DNA of 64,000 nt, taken from positions 20,056,751 to 20,120,750 of the forward strand of contig CP137682.1 in assembly GCA_037976565.1 (NCBI GenBank), in the 5' to 3' direction. Positions 1 to 13,559 of the stretch are shown here, piece after piece. The position numbers and the translations under genes were made by a program. The notes under the pieces are model-generated. The model was not told the origin of the DNA, did no database searches, and saw only the letters and a program-made list of their open reading frames with translations. How positions within the stretch are numbered: position 1 is the first letter of the stretch; the number at the start of each line of letters is the position of its first letter. Source of the stretch: Mesocentrotus franciscanus. Its lineage: Eukaryota; Echinodermata; Echinoidea; Camarodonta; Strongylocentrotidae.

Positions 1-1659
1 AAATAATTGCAACAAGTTTTCTGGTAATTGATTATTGTCCAAATGGTACATAAAACAACCGAGATTATACAAATATAATTCATCAATTTTTAAGACCTTA
101 TTATTATAAAAGAGAGTGTTAGTGTGAGAACGATAGCTTTTGTTGCAAATGATTCTCATTAGCCTTTTTGTAGTAGTATGAGTTTATTGAGGTTTTGTTT
201 AGTAGAGTGGCCCCATGCGAGTATTCCATAGTTCAAAATGGATAGGACAAGAGTACAGTATAATATATGGAGGGTGGGCTGTGGGAAGAAATGTTTAATT
301 TTATTAATGACACCGGTGTTACGCGATACTTTCTTACATAATTGAGTAACATGGGATTTCCAAGTCAGACGGTCATCAATTATAATACCAAGAAATTTTG
401 TATTAGTAACCTGGGTGAGTGCATGTGTGTTGAGAATTGAAGGTTCAGGAAGTGTAGTTATACTATTGCTAAATATCATGAAATGGGTTTTATCAAGATT
501 TAGTGAAAGTTTATTTGGTGAGATCCAAGTTGCTACTTCTTTTAATTCAGTGTTAACAATTTCGGAGAGCTGGTGTGGATCCTTATTGGTGTAAAATAAA
601 TTTGAATCGTCAGCAAAGAGTATAAAGGATAATAATCTAGATGAGAGATAAAAGTCATTAATATATAATATGAATAATAGCGGGCCTAGTATGAGCCTTG
701 TGGTACACCGCATGTTATGTAACCTGAGGTAGATGTAAAGTTGTCGATAACTACAAATTGTTTCCTTTTAGTGAGGTAATTCCTGAACCACCCCAAGGCC
801 TTTCCTCTGATTCCATAATGATTCAGTTTATGTAAAAGTATATTGTGATCCACTGTGTCAAAGGCCTTGAGAAGTCCAGGAATATACCGATGGTGTGGGA
901 ATTATGGTCAAGTGCTTTTGTAACTTTGTCAATAAACGTCAAGAGCGCATGTGTAGTATTATGTTGTTCACGAAACCCGAATTGAACCTGGCACAATATA
1001 TTATACTCATCAAGAAAACTATTTGTTCTGTTGTACATGAGCTTTTCCAGTATCTTAGACAAAGTTGTAAGTAACGAAATAGGACGATAATTACTGATTT
1101 GGTGGGTGTTACCCTTTTTAAATATTTTTTTTATATATATACGAGGGGAACAATGACTTCTGGCAAGATATGCTTTAGCAATTTATTGGTTATATTGTCG
1201 AAACCAGGACTCTTGTGGTTTTTTAGTTGTTGTACAATTCCAGTTATCTCAGCAGAGTCTGTTGGGTATAAAAACAATGAATTAGGGTTAGGTTGGTTCA
1301 TATAGTCCATAAAATGTTTATTGGTATTAGGTATTTTTTCAGCTAGGTTTTTCCAATGTTAACGAAATAATCATTAAAAATTTCTACAATAACATTAGTG
1401 TCCTCAATTAAGTTATCATTAACTTTAACAGTATTAATTGACCTCTGTTGTACATTCTTTTTGAGTACACCGTTTATAATTTTCCAGGTACCTTTCATAT
1501 CGTTTTTGCTAGAATGTATTTTCGAGTCATAATATTTCTTTTTAGCACTGCTTAGCAGACTCGTTAAAATGTTTTTGTATTTTGTGTATTTAAGTCGTGT
1601 TTGATGAGTATGGTTTCGCTTGTATTTGTAATATAGTTTATTTTTCTTATTTATGGATC
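1..1659 (-). CDS. LINE ORF2 C-terminal part: reverse transcriptase (frame interrupted)
   Basis: The reverse transcriptase copies the element RNA at the nicked site. Visible in order are SNYRPISLL (about 1090), [19 protein letters not shown] (split by an indel near 876), CGVPQGS-ILGPLLF (split near 690), the active-site FADDSN (about 620) and the thumb-region LSLNLDKT and [14 protein letters not shown] further break near 165 separates a C-terminal tail that stays open to base 1. Breaks at 1348-1352 and 1125-1132 lie in T runs. Apart from these indels the RT looks complete. Confidence 0.85.
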
Positions 1660-2834
1660 TTAAAAGGGCTTTGGTAATCCACGGCGATCTAGGATTTTTT
1701 TATAATTTGATTTGCTATATGTAGTTTCTGGGATGATTTCATTATAAACAAGTGTTAAGGTCTCCATAAATTTGTCGAATGATTCATTACAATTTTCTGT
1801 TGCTAGTATATCGGTCCAGTCAAGAGAGCGTAGTCTGTCCTTTAAACGAGCAGTATCGTCATAGGTAAGAGTACGTGATTTTGGAGATGTAGGTTGTGTA
1901 TATTTAGTAGGATCAGGAAATTTAGCAAAAATAGGGAAGTGATCCGTAATATCTGTGATTATTATACCAGCTTCAGGATATGGATGAACATTTGATAATA
2001 TGTGATCTATAAGTGTTGCTGAGTGATCAGTTATTCTTGTCGGTCTAGCTATTAGTGGGACAAGAGAGTGTGAGAGAGTGAGGTCAAGATAGTTATGGGC
2101 CAGATTGTCATTAAGATTAAGCAGGTCAATATTAAAATCTCCCATTATGAAACATTGTCTATTTATTAAGAGGGGGTTGGATAAGATTGTTTCAAATTCA
2201 TCTAAAAATACATCGCCACTGGAGCTAGGGGGTCGATAGATAATTCCAATTAAAATACCTTTTTTCCCTGGATTGAGGATTTCAATAGACTTTCTAAAGC
2301 AGAATTTATATTCATGTCAGTATGTATCTTAAATTGGTACCTTGTAGAAATATATGCCGCAACCCCTTCCCCTCTGCTAGGCCTATTATTCGTAATGAGT
2401 GTATAACCCGGTAATGATAGAAGTGAGCATGTGTTGTCGGTTAACCATGTTTCGGAAAGACCAATGACTGATACATTAAATTTGATGTTTTCCAAGGTCA
2501 TACGGAGATTTTCAAAATTTTTGTTTAAGCTTCTGATATTAAAAAGTAGCATGGAGAAGTTGTTTTTTTGCTTATTGAATTTCTCTGCGAACTGCTCTTC
2601 GTTAAAATACTGGGCATTACTATTTGGTATTTCATCATTAAGGTCAAAATCATATTCGAATACAAATTGCTGTCTGTTAAAAAGATCGGCTATGTTGTTT
2701 CTAGAGTCGTTATGATTTATATTTAAGTCAAGGCTCAAGTCATTGTCATCATCATCATGTAGGCCTACAGAGAAAATAGAGTCATTTTCGTCAACATGTA
2801 CAAAGGGCAATTATCTGTAAATGAACTATCCATG
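1660..2834 (-). CDS. LINE ORF2 N-terminal part: apurinic/apyrimidinic-type endonuclease (frame interrupted)
   Basis: In non-LTR elements this domain nicks target DNA to prime reverse transcription. The first open stretch (2810-2250) begins with an acidic, Asp/Asn-rich leader and carries the FNIRSLN segment and the catalytic-region motif GLSETWL. The second (within about 2280-1660) carries YRPPSS, GDFNIDLL and ITDHFPI, the expected later endonuclease motifs. The two join if one base is restored near 2293, and the ATG at 2834 joins if one base is restored near 2805. Another break lies in a seven-T run at 1695-1701 (plus-strand bases). Confidence 0.82.
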
Positions 2835-4058
2835 GCGATCCGAAAAGGATGATGTCGTACATTGATAATGTATACAAAAGTTTTTAAATGCGTGCAGAGT
2901 CCCCATAGGTGAAAGAAAAGAAGTGAGAGTTGCTAGAAAGGAGAGATAAGAATGAAATAAAATAAAATCAATGAAACAACACAGTAGGAATAATACACAA
3001 AAATTTAATAAACTGAGTATGAGTATAAAGAGAGTAAAACTAAAAAGGGAAGTGGAGAAAATCATGAAATTGAAAGAAAAAATGACTAAAGATTATCGTC
3101 AAGAAAAATCCAAAATACATGATAGATTTTGCTATCATAAAAAAACAAAAAGGTTGACGGAGCTCCCGTTAGGTCAATGAAAAGGGAAAAAAGGAGAAAA
3201 ACACATTTTTGTAGTTTATCATGCAATCATAAGGCATTTGAATTTAATTAAGATAAAGATGTATAAAGATGTAGATTTGCATATTTACTTTACGTGAGTG
3301 TGCTCTTTGAACACGTGATACATATATATAGGCAATAGCGATGAACCTTTTAATTGTAAATATAGATGCAAAATATCTATCGAACAGGAAAATAAGAGCC
3401 AGAATACGTATTCGTTGGGCTTTCAGAAAAGACAAATAAAATTTTGAAGGTGTTGGTTTCGCGGGTTTGATTCCATCAACAAAAGAAATATCCGAAGTAA
3501 TTTACATGATCAGAGATCCTTCTGGTCTAATCCATTAGATTAGCAGTTTACTGTTCGATATTAAACAAAACAAACAACTATTTTGGTCCAATCGAATGCA
3601 CATGCTTAACTTTGGGGTTGACAGAACAAGTAACTTATCACGAAAAACCATTAGTTGTATAACCCTCACCTGGTGTAATAATCATGTTACTGTACTGGAT
3701 GGAATATTAAGCGGTGAAACAAATATATCCGATATTAGACTTTTGTCACCTGAACGGCGAAGGAACTACTGCAGAGTGGTATAGTTCATCACCCGTCTGC
3801 GGGTCATAGGTAAAAAATGTCAGAAGTACAAATGTCAGAGGTGACAATATCAGAGGTAAAAATGTAAGAGGTATAAATTTTAGAGGCAAAAATGTAAATT
3901 TCCCAAAGACTAAAATGTCGGAGATATAAATGCCAGAAGTAAAAATATTAAAATGAAGAAAAAAAACGAGAAAAAAAGACGTTCACTCTGAAATTAGGTA
4001 ATCGTATTTTGAATCAACTTGAAACAGTATTCATGATTTAGAAAAGGTAAATGTAAGC
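2835..4058. other. Gene-free spacer 5' of the LINE
   Basis: The first 200 bases or so may be 5' untranslated sequence of the retrotransposon. I recognise no ORF1 and no other conserved coding sequence; the short open frames here are AT-rich and unconvincing. A degenerate minisatellite lies at 3811-3955. Confidence 0.6.
3811..3955. repeat. Degenerate minisatellite, about 15-18 bp unit
   Basis: Imperfect tandem copies of a unit like AAAAATGTCAGAGGTA run through this interval, with variation in the CAGAGG core. Nothing suggests coding. Confidence 0.75.
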
Positions 4059-4285
4059 GTATCAGGACAATTACCCCCTGGACAACCCCCCCCCCCGGAC
4101 AACTATCCCCGAGGACAATTACCCCCGGAAGCTTACCCCCTAGGAAAACTACCTCCCCCCCCCCCTTTAAATTACCCCCCTGTTCATTAAAGGGGATGTC
4201 CACCCTGATAATAAATTGGCTTTAATAACGCAACAAAAAATTGAGGGGGGAGGTTGATTGCCCAGGGGATAATTTTCCTCGAACC
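4059..4285. mobile_element. Small foldback element of the GGACAATTACCCC family
   Basis: It starts GTATCAGGACAATTACCCCC and ends with the diverged inverse form (ATAATTTTCCTCGAACC). Inside are many short C-rich then G-rich copies of the same motif, so the element can fold on itself. It is related to 32269-32715 and 59019-59443 but more degraded; I see no clear target-site duplication here. Confidence 0.65.
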
Positions 4286-4323
4286 AAAAAGAGTTTTGCT
4301 CTATCAAATAAAGGCTGTAGATA

Positions 4324-4660
4324 CAGGGACGGATCCAGCCGGCGGCAAGGGAGGGGGCCGAAAAAGGGGCCCACTTCGTGCGAAAATTTAAAAACCGTGC
4401 CGGCCGATTTTCCGCTCAGTGGGGGTAGTGAGCAAATTTTTTTTTTTTTTTGCCTCCGAAAATTTGGAAAATTTGAAAATCGTGCCGGTCGATTTTTCGC
4501 TCAGTGGGGGTAGTGAGCACAATTCTTTTTTGCCTTCAAAATTGAAGAAAAAAATTCACCATCACCCCCTCTTGAGCGCCAGGAGGGGCCCATCTTCTTT
4601 TTTCCCCAAAAGGGTGTTTTTACATGTTTTTTCTAGGGAGGGCCCCTGGATCCGCCACTG
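4324..4660. mobile_element. hAT-type MITE with 8-bp target-site duplication
   Basis: The 337-bp element begins CAGGGACGGATCCAG and ends CTGGATCCGCCACTG, which are inverted relatives. It is flanked by the direct repeat TGTAGATA at 4316-4323 and 4661-4668. An 8-bp duplication is the hAT superfamily signature. There is no transposase, so it is non-autonomous. Internally, a segment containing GTGCCGGCCGATTTTCCGCT is repeated. A 5'-truncated relative is at 10290-10456. Confidence 0.85.
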
Positions 4661-4668
4661 TGTAGATA

Positions 4669-7600
4669 TTTCAACTCTACAAAATCATTCAACGTCGCTT
4701 ATATAGGGAAAATATTACGGGAATCATTATCATTCCTATCTTTTCGCGTTTTAATTAGTTCAGGTTTGGGAGGGGAGGGACCTCTATTAACGTGTCATCT
4801 GTTTTCTTAATAGTTAACATTGTTCATCTATTTTTTTTTTACTTCGGCACGAGCGCACGGTGGGTTAGTGTGAAATAATTTGTGTAAACCTTGAGTTTCA
4901 AGAAATACTGCCAATAACCTATAGGAATAAGTACACTGTTCATGTATTCTGTTAACTGCCACGTAGATATTTAGAATGAGAATGTTCCCCGAGTACATGT
5001 AAATTGTGACTTCCATGTAATACATGTATAAACTTTCCTCTCAAATTTTGATGTAACCAATAATCGGCCAACTGTCAGCTTCACTATTGGACAGTTGTTA
5101 CCTCTTCTTTCGTCGAACAAAATTTCACCATGATAATGTCAAAAGCTTATTGACGGGAAACTTGACGTTCGGGCAATAGACGTGGAGAAACTTTCATGTA
5201 TGAAGGAAAAGTCTGAACAACTACTAATATTTCAATTAATCTAATCAGTGACTGGTGTAGGGGAGAGGGGAGGTCACGGGAATCCTAGCAAATTTTGACA
5301 TGATTAACACATGCTTGTCAGAAAGTATTCCTAAAAATATAATGCTCCCCCCCCCCCTTATTTTTTGTTTGTCATGAGATTTTCAAGCCTTCCAACCCCT
5401 ACCATCAGAGAATCGTGGATCCCACTGCTATTTTGCATTAATTTTATATAGGATTTCTTGTATGAAATGTAACCTGAATACATCCCATAAGGCTTTAGGT
5501 TAAGCTACATGTATAGACAATATATTTATGCATCATAGAAAGATCACTTTGGAAATATGACGTAGATGGGGTTAGGAAAACGGAAAATTTGATTTCGATT
5601 TCCAATCATAAATATCTTGATAATCAGACAGGCGATCGGCTTATAAAAGTCATGGAGTTCCTGACTGACCCAAATGTTTATAATTATCATTGCAGCATGA
5701 GCTAAATCCAGGATTTTGTTTCAGAATCTGAGACAATGTTACCGGGGCACTTTAATGCTGACAAATACTGCAGTGATCGCTCATAAGAGATTGAAAATAT
5801 ATTAACCACTGCTGTCAACAACAACAAATTCAACGAAACAATGGATTTTTTTAATACACTTCATAACTATTTTTTGTCCATGTCCGTTTTTTTTTCTTAA
5901 AATTTCTGTCAGGTGGCACACTGCAGTCCGCCCCCCCCCCCTTCCCTTCGATTACGCTAGTGATCTTTTAATGGGAATCGAATATTGATGTGGTACCGGA
6001 TAATTATTTTTGTATAAGTCAGTAGTATTCCAGCAGAATGGCTCAGAATATAGAAGGAATTGTGTACTTTTCATAAAAGCGTAAAATCTGGCCTTTAGGT
6101 CAAGTTTTTAATGCTGAATAATTGTGAATATGGGGCCGTGGGGCCGTTAAACCCATTTCCTTAAATTGCCCCGCAGGGTTATTTTTCCTTCATAATTTAA
6201 ATTTATCAAATTTATTTCTTATATATTCAGAGTATGCGAAATTTCTGAGCCTCAAAATTGGAATAAGTGCTTTAGGTGCCCATTTATTTTTCAAATAAAG
6301 AGCAATAGCATATATCAAAATATGTTGAAGTCAATGTATTGTTGAATATGATTAAAATGCTTGTTATTGTGATCAGTCAAATATTAGTTCACTGAAATCG
6401 AAATACATGGTGCATGTGCACCCATTAAAATCCAAAAGCCAGTTGTGTAGTATACAAATAGTGAATGACTCCTTTACTCCTTTGACGATTTTTTTTTGGA
6501 GGGGGTAAGGGTGAAGTATGTCATAACAAAGATTTGTATACTTTCCGAATATTTTCCCCAAATATATTTCTATCCGCAGATAATTATATTTATTGTATAA
6601 TTATCATCGCACTTCAAGATATTTTGATGTATGGCAGACAGAAGATAGAACAGGCAAAAGCTATTTTCATATCAAAACAAAGTAGAAGGACCCAAATGTA
6701 CACTAGTACATTTTAAAGCATTGCATGTCCGAACGTGTAATTTTAGTCTTGTTCCATCCTGCTACCCCCGGCCCTCCCCTAAAAAAAACGAAAAAAACGA
6801 AACAAAAAAGTAGATTAATTCATTAATTAATTTTGTTTTTATGTAAAAAAGATTTAATAATCTTAATAATAATGTGCGAGATTCGGTTCCTTCATCGTTC
6901 CTTGAAACTCGACTTGATTCAAGACATTCTTTCTTTGTATTATTATTTATCTAAAGAGCTTTCTTATTTTCGTCAGGGTAAAACAAAAACAAGTCACATT
7001 TATTTTAATCATCATGACATCATTATCCATTAAAAAAAAATTAAAAAAATTATATATTATGCTCTTCATCAAGCCAATATCTTTCAGGTTCGGTATATTG
7101 TAAAGAATGCACATAAAATATACCTATGAAAGATTGGATTATTGTTACATTCAAATGATAGACCTATCCTTGATATGAATGAAAGTGATGTAAAATGAAA
7201 TGGATATAGGGGTCCATTCGTGCCCATCTCATCATCACACACACCTTTATTTGCGGGGAGGCACTCGTTTTTTAGAAAGCTTATAATTCCGAAACGCAGA
7301 TTTCCCTTACCAATGAGTTCGTAAATCCAAAATGAAATATTGTTCATAATTTCGAAAGTGAAAAGTTTTCGTTGTTCAGAAGGTTCATAATTCCGAAAAA
7401 CGCTGCAGGTTCAGTTTCAACTGCATCATCAATATTTTCAAGGTCTTAAACTCCTTCCTAAGGTTGATTTATACAGTCAGATTTAAATTCATCAATGGAA
7501 AGTTTATTTAAGTTTCCAAATTGAACTTTCCGTGGGAATGAAGTCGATTCAGATTTAAACCATAACGCTGATGGAATGATTGCTCAGTCCGTTTTGACTG

Positions 7601-8385
7601 ACGTCATCTAATTTAATTGTCATGGATGTAAGACGAGACATATTTTCTGTAAATTACAAAATCAAATACCTTCTTTTGACAAAATTATATAAACTGTGAA
7701 ATGTTAATATGAAATGTAAAAAATACAAACATGGAACGAATCTCAACGAAAAGAAATGGTTCCATTTTAGAACATGTTTTGTGACGGTCGGCAGCGTGAC
7801 AACATGGAACGATCACCTATTTACTGTGTATTTCTTTCACCACATGTTTTTTATTAATATCATTTTGTCATCTCTGTTTTTGTAATTTCTCTGCCCTAAA
7901 GTTAGAGCCGTAAAGATAATTATTTAGCCATAAGTATTTACTCTTTCGTTGATGTATATGATCGAACTTAGCTCTAATAATTTTATTACATTGCGTTGCT
8001 TTCTAAACATATCATTTTTTAACTCATGACTAGTTTTACTCGTTTGAATTTGGGTCAAAATCACGATTTTTATAATCAAAGTGTGAATAATCTGTTTAAG
8101 CATACAATATTGCACTGTAATGGCTGTCATGGCTCTTCATTATGGTATGAAAGCATGTGAGTGGTTAGTCCACTGCCTGGACTGTTTCCATGTCGCGCGC
8201 CCAATCAGCTGAGAAAATAACACACCATCAACGCTAAACCGAAGACAGTCCTTACCTTTTTATTCAATTTCGGGGCGCGATCTGTGTGGGATGCGTGTAT
8301 TAAAGAAAGGAGGACATAGCTGATTGTTGAATAAAAAATATATATAACCGGACAGAATCTGGACTAGTGAGTGGTCCACATTTAA
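4669..8385. other. AT-rich intergenic spacer, no gene recognised
   Basis: I find no conserved coding motif, RNA gene or complete transposon here. Short open frames are consistent with chance in AT-rich DNA. Poly-C runs near 5346 and 5931 are simple sequence. Confidence 0.55.
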
Positions 8386-8444
8386 ATTTTAACTTTTAAC
8401 TTTTAACTTTTATATTTAACTTTTAACTTTTAACTTTTAACTTG
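8386..8444. repeat. TTTTAAC minisatellite
   Basis: About eight near-perfect copies of the 7-bp unit TTTTAAC, with one variant. Confidence 0.9.
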
Positions 8445-10082
8445 AAAACATTCTTTCCGACTCATTTTATATGTTTTCTTAATTACTTCGAAGAAGGAAT
8501 GGTCGGGGGGATACGACTAATTGTCATTTATGGCCAAACATGATATGCTGAAATACTTATTTTGGGGGATGGGGAATGAAAATGATCACAAACTATTGAC
8601 ACTTTGTGGTATTTTATCTGTATTATTTAAAGTATACCTTATTAGCTGAATTGAGTATGGTGACCAATGTTTAATACTTTTTTTTTTATTATCAGTCCAT
8701 ATTTTTGGTCATGTTTTGTTTGTAATAATGAATTGTATCATTTTACTATTATTCATTAATTTCTTCATATTTATACATTGTAGATTAATTGTATTCTTTA
8801 ATACAGGGCTCTCTTGCAAAGCAGTCTTTATAAACTGAATAGACTACCCTGTATAAAGAACACAGAATAAATTCATAAATACATACAAATCTTTAACAAC
8901 ATCAAGAACTTTCGTTAATATGTAACATCTAAGTTGGTCCTAAAAGCACAGATAAGTGCATATTTTCACAGAATTAGCAAATTTCAGAAAGCCGAGAAGG
9001 CGACGCATGTTGACGTACTATGATTTGGATTTATATATGACTGGGTCTTTTCTTAAACTCGTCGCAATCTCAAATAACACCCAAATATGAGGTTGAGATT
9101 TCCATTTTAAAATTATTTTTCTTTCTCTTTATAATTTAGAAAAGGCGTATATTGGATAAACTAGGTGAGATTTGGTTACCGATTTTAGAAGACGTGATCT
9201 AATTTCCGTGATTCTTTTGCGAAGTATAGCCCCCTACCGATAAGATGCTTTAAATAACGGACGCTTAATTATTTCTAAGCCTTCCTTCTATGCTATTTCT
9301 ATTAAATTGTCATTTGTTAGTGAAAGAATATACCATTTAACTATAACTCCATCACGAAATCAAAGCTGGGCATATACATATATAACATCAACTGGATGAA
9401 CCAATGTACCAAATTGCATTTGAACACGTATATGGAAAATGCGCTATGTAAATTATACATGGTTAGTATTATTGATATCAGCCTGTCAATGTACGTGGGA
9501 TTGAGGGTGTCGATGTGTGTAAAGTTAAAGTTGGGTACAAGCGTGCCTCGGAATTATTCAACATATATATAAGTTCGCCCTCCCTACTATGCATTAGCAA
9601 AATCAATAATTAGATAATTGTCATCGAATAGCGCCGGACGTGAGCATCATTCAAGCCGTACATGATAGCGCTATCTTTAAAACAAAATGACTCGCCTCAT
9701 TTTGGCTCAAATTTTGTGAAACATTGGCCAGCTCTCCTTTGAATCACGAGTTTTCATTTTGAAATCCAATATTTTTGCAAGCGACCCTTCCGAATTATCC
9801 TGTCTCTTCGCCTAAACAATATCTGATCTTACGGATCGCGCTGTCTACTGTAATTCAGCCTAGCTTGAACCTGACGCACCAAATGATTGTGGAGCGAACT
9901 AATCCCTAATTTGGAGTCAAGTTACCTAATTTGCATGACTTTACTTCCTTGCGCTAAACGATTTATAAGGACATTCACAACCAAGCAAGAATGGATGATG
10001 ATTATTTCATTTTCTCATTAAATCTTACTCTTTTTCAATGTTTTATTTTGATTGATTTCACTCTTTTCAATTTAAATGTGCA
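8445..10082. other. Intergenic spacer, nothing recognised
   Basis: Unique-looking, AT-rich sequence with no coding motif, RNA gene or repeat that I can name. Confidence 0.5.
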
Positions 10083-10122
10083 TATATATATATATATATA
10101 AATTATATATATATATATAAAA

Positions 10123-10157
<35 letters not shown>
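10083..10157. repeat. (AT)n microsatellite at the edge of block R1
   Basis: Interrupted TA/AT dinucleotide repeat. A shorter TA tract occupies the matching position at 29379-29397 before block R2, so the microsatellite is part of the duplicated unit. Confidence 0.9.
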
Positions 10158-10159
<2 letters not shown>

Positions 10160-10289
10160 GTTGTGTTTTAGGTTATGCCCCCAAACAGGCCCATTTCTCA
10201 TTGATTCTTCAATGAAAATCATCGTTAAAATGTACTTTTAGCCAATACCGCTTCGTGTTTGATCTCGCCTAGAATTGTGTTATCTGTGG

Positions 10290-10456
10290 CCTAGTGAGCA
10301 CAATTTTTTTTTTGCCTTCGAAAATTTAAAAAAAAAATTCACCCCCCCCCCTTGAGCGCCAGGGGAGGGGGCCCATCTTCTTTTTTTCCCAAAAAGGGTG
10401 TTTTTACATGTTTTTTTTCTAGGGAGGGCCCGGGCCCCCCCCCTGGATCCGCCACT
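10290..10456. mobile_element. 5'-truncated hAT-type MITE in R1
   Basis: This matches the right part of the element at 4324-4660, ending CTGGATCCGCCACTG. Compared with R2 it replaces a stretch between the TTATCTGTGGCC and TCTCCGTGTA landmarks, so insertion came with a local deletion of R1 sequence. Confidence 0.75.
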
Positions 10457-13400
10457 GGTCTCCGTGTATATTAGGTGCGTTACATTAATGCCAGTTTCGC
10501 CCTGTTACGTTTAGGTCACTATGGTTTTGAAATGATAATAAGTGATGTTGAATGAATGAATAAATTTAGCTCATATTCTCTGACACTTCCACTTAAGACT
10601 TCATGGTCATAGCTATGGCGCCATATGAAAGAAGAAAACGTGAACTTTTCGATGATGTAAAAACTTATTAAAAAGGAATAATTTGGAATTTTTTTATATG
10701 ATAATGAGGTTATCTCCTTTCTAAGAATAAAAAAGCAAAAAAAACCTCACGTACTCGGAAAACTGTATTTAAACATCAAAAGTTAATTAATATCAAGTCA
10801 CAATGTGTACACACGAATGAATGTTTAAAAAAAAACAGACTATCATCCGAAAACAACCAACCCAGACAAATGCAGATCCGAGGTAGTGTTAACATTTCCC
10901 AAACCGCTGGGCACTTTTTGACCTACCAGTTTCATTGCCCGGCTAATTTTACCCAATCAGAAAGAAGAATCGCAGGAAATTCCACATCCTGTGGTTGTAA
11001 AGCTCCCAACGCTATATTTAAACGACTTATGTTATGAAATATCTAACTGTTGTAAAAGTAAAATGCCCCTTAAATGGTCAAAACCGGTTGTCGCGCCGAA
11101 TTGTTTAAAACATTGCCTAGAATCGGGTAATTATTTAAACAACCAACAGTTACCTACATGCAACTTAATTCTAAGAGCGTTTACTGATAAGAGTTCATTT
11201 TGTTGCCAAATAGAAACACGCATGATACATGTACTTATCTCAGCACTTTATTCCCTTTCTGTCAAAATTAAATCAGGTGATTATTTGTCAGTATATGAGT
11301 TGTTTATGAAACCATTGACTGATAAAGCATTGGGAATTCTATAGGACGGCCCATTATAAACCACGTTCCGGTCAATGCTCTTTTTGAAAGCTATTTTAAC
11401 GTCATTGGGCGTGCAGATATGTAATTTCTATTCAAACTGAGATTCTCACAATATTTTCGATTCAATTCGATGCAATTTATTTAAAACACAAAATAAAAAA
11501 AAAGATCATATAAAATATATAATATAATATGCTTTCCATAATAAATTTTATGTAGGAGTGCCCCAAGGAAGAAGGCACTAAGGAGAAAAACAGAGATTAT
11601 TGATATTTTTGTACACGACAAACGAAAGAATTGTCCACGACTACATCACAATTCACTGACCAAATCGCCAATTTGAGATTCGCATATAGATTTAGAGATC
11701 TCATTTTTCAAACATTCATAACTCCCTTATAATTTGTTCGATATATTCCAAACGTTCACAATCATGAGTTCTTAATATTCTGCTTTCACATAAAATCAAT
11801 GAATTGATAACTAAAGAGCGTCCTTTACACTTATCTATAACGAATTCCATCATGATATACATAATAGTTCAATTAATTCAATGCAATTAAAAATATATAT
11901 ATACATAAAGTATACAATGACATGCCTTTATATACAGTTTGAGAAGTATACAGAAGAATAAACATCGAATAAAGGTACCATAAAAGACGACCCCCTTTGT
12001 AATAAGGGTTTGAATCAGAAGGATCGGCTTTTGAGGGATCCCCTTTAATTTGGAAGATTTCTTCCTTAGTTGTCTTTTTTTAATTTTAATTTCCTCCGTT
12101 TTCCTCCCTTCATTTATGGTGGATAATCCCATCCTGGTTCAAATACTGTAGGCCTAGAACCTGATCCAGGTAATACATGTAATTCCTTTTAGGTTATAGT
12201 GTATGACGAATATAAGTACATGGTTTAAACTATATAGGCCTTTATTATGCGATAATTTGGCTGTAGGATGCTCTAGAATGCATAATTTTATTATTCACAA
12301 ATTGAAGGGAAAATTGTTTTTGCTTGGTCGCTCCGCTCCCTCCCACAATACAACAACCTATAATGCATTATCATGCAGTCCGGGGATTCCTTATGTAACT
12401 ATCATCAATGCACAGCAATCGGCTTGATTGTGTGAAATACAAATTTCAGGACCTATACTGCATAACAAAATACGGGAGTGCATAGAGCGATGGTCCAGTA
12501 AAACCTTCAGCGGGAATGTCGTCTCGAAAATTCAGTGGATATTTGGGCTGTCTACCTCATTGAGAGAACGAGCAAAGCGACTTTAATTTGCATTAAAATA
12601 AATGTAATTTGTCATGTGTGATGGTAAAATGCAAAGAATGCTATCAAAGAATTCTATCAATACGTCTTGAATGTCCGGCTGTTGCCCCCAGGAAAGGAAA
12701 TAACATCGATGGCCTTGCATATGCAACAGGAGCTCAGCGAAGCCCCCTTGTTTTGTTATCATCTTTAAACAAAATGTTCAATCTAACACTTGTGGTTCCT
12801 TCTGGATACTGTCAAATGTTGAATTCATTTCATTTGATTTGATTTTAATTGATGTTAATTTATTTCCATTTACATGTATTGTATTGTATTTATTAAACTT
12901 CATTGATGTACATCAATAATCTGTTGATAAACATATAAATCATATAAATCAATTTACAATGCAATGTAACATATCAATTTTCGGTTTGTATAAACATATA
13001 TATCATATAAATCGATTTACAATGCAGTGGAGCAAAACAGAAAGAAAATTATATACAGCAGAAAAACTCCTTTTTCTTCTTGTAATAAAATGTCACATAA
13101 TGCATAAAGTAAATAACATAATGTACCATAATACATCCGGAGATTTAGATAAATACAATTTAATATAGCAATTTTCTGAATAAATTATAACTCATGCTAT
13201 ACAAAATAGGTAAATATAGTAACAATCCTGTCAATGTTAAGATTTTTTATTAGATTTGTTTATTAGATTGATTTATATACCAACAGCAAATAAGTACCAT
13301 GCATTTCATACAGCGATATTTACATGTACAAGAAGAGAAAATATTGGTTGGTAAAATGGGGCGGATAATAGCATATGTGCTCGTCGATCCTTACGCCTTA

Positions 13401-13559
13401 CAGCTTAACAATGTATTTTGTACAAGTAACCTTCAGAAAACTTAACAAAACAAAACAAAACAAAAATGAATATGCCATTACAATCAATACTAAAAATAGA
13501 CGACTTTAACAATGTCTCACAAGATACAAACTGATAATATGAAATATAATTTTTGTATA

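Larger units (their letters stand above)
1..2834 (-). mobile_element. Non-LTR retrotransposon (CR1/L2/Jockey-like), ORF2 region, cut by the left window edge
   Basis: Read on the minus strand this is one continuous ORF2: an AP-type endonuclease (about 2834-1690), a linker, a reverse transcriptase (about 1100-200) and a C-terminal tail that still codes at base 1. Motifs seen are FNIRSLN, SETWL, YRPPSS, GDFNIDLL, FGFRE, FLDFS, LGPLLF and FADDSN. The probable ORF2 start is an ATG at 2834 (MDSSFTDN). The frame is interrupted about eight times, each time by a small indel, often in an A/T run, and I found no nonsense substitution in the stretches I translated. The 3' end lies outside the window. Clade assignment rests on motif style only. 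Confidence 0.88.

Noticed and set aside
8386..8444. Interstitial telomere repeat
   Set aside because: The unit is TTTTAAC, not TTAGGG.
10991..11344. Plus-strand 117-codon open frame in R1
   Set aside because: Broken in the sister blocks R2 and R4 and without any recognisable domain, so chance is more likely.
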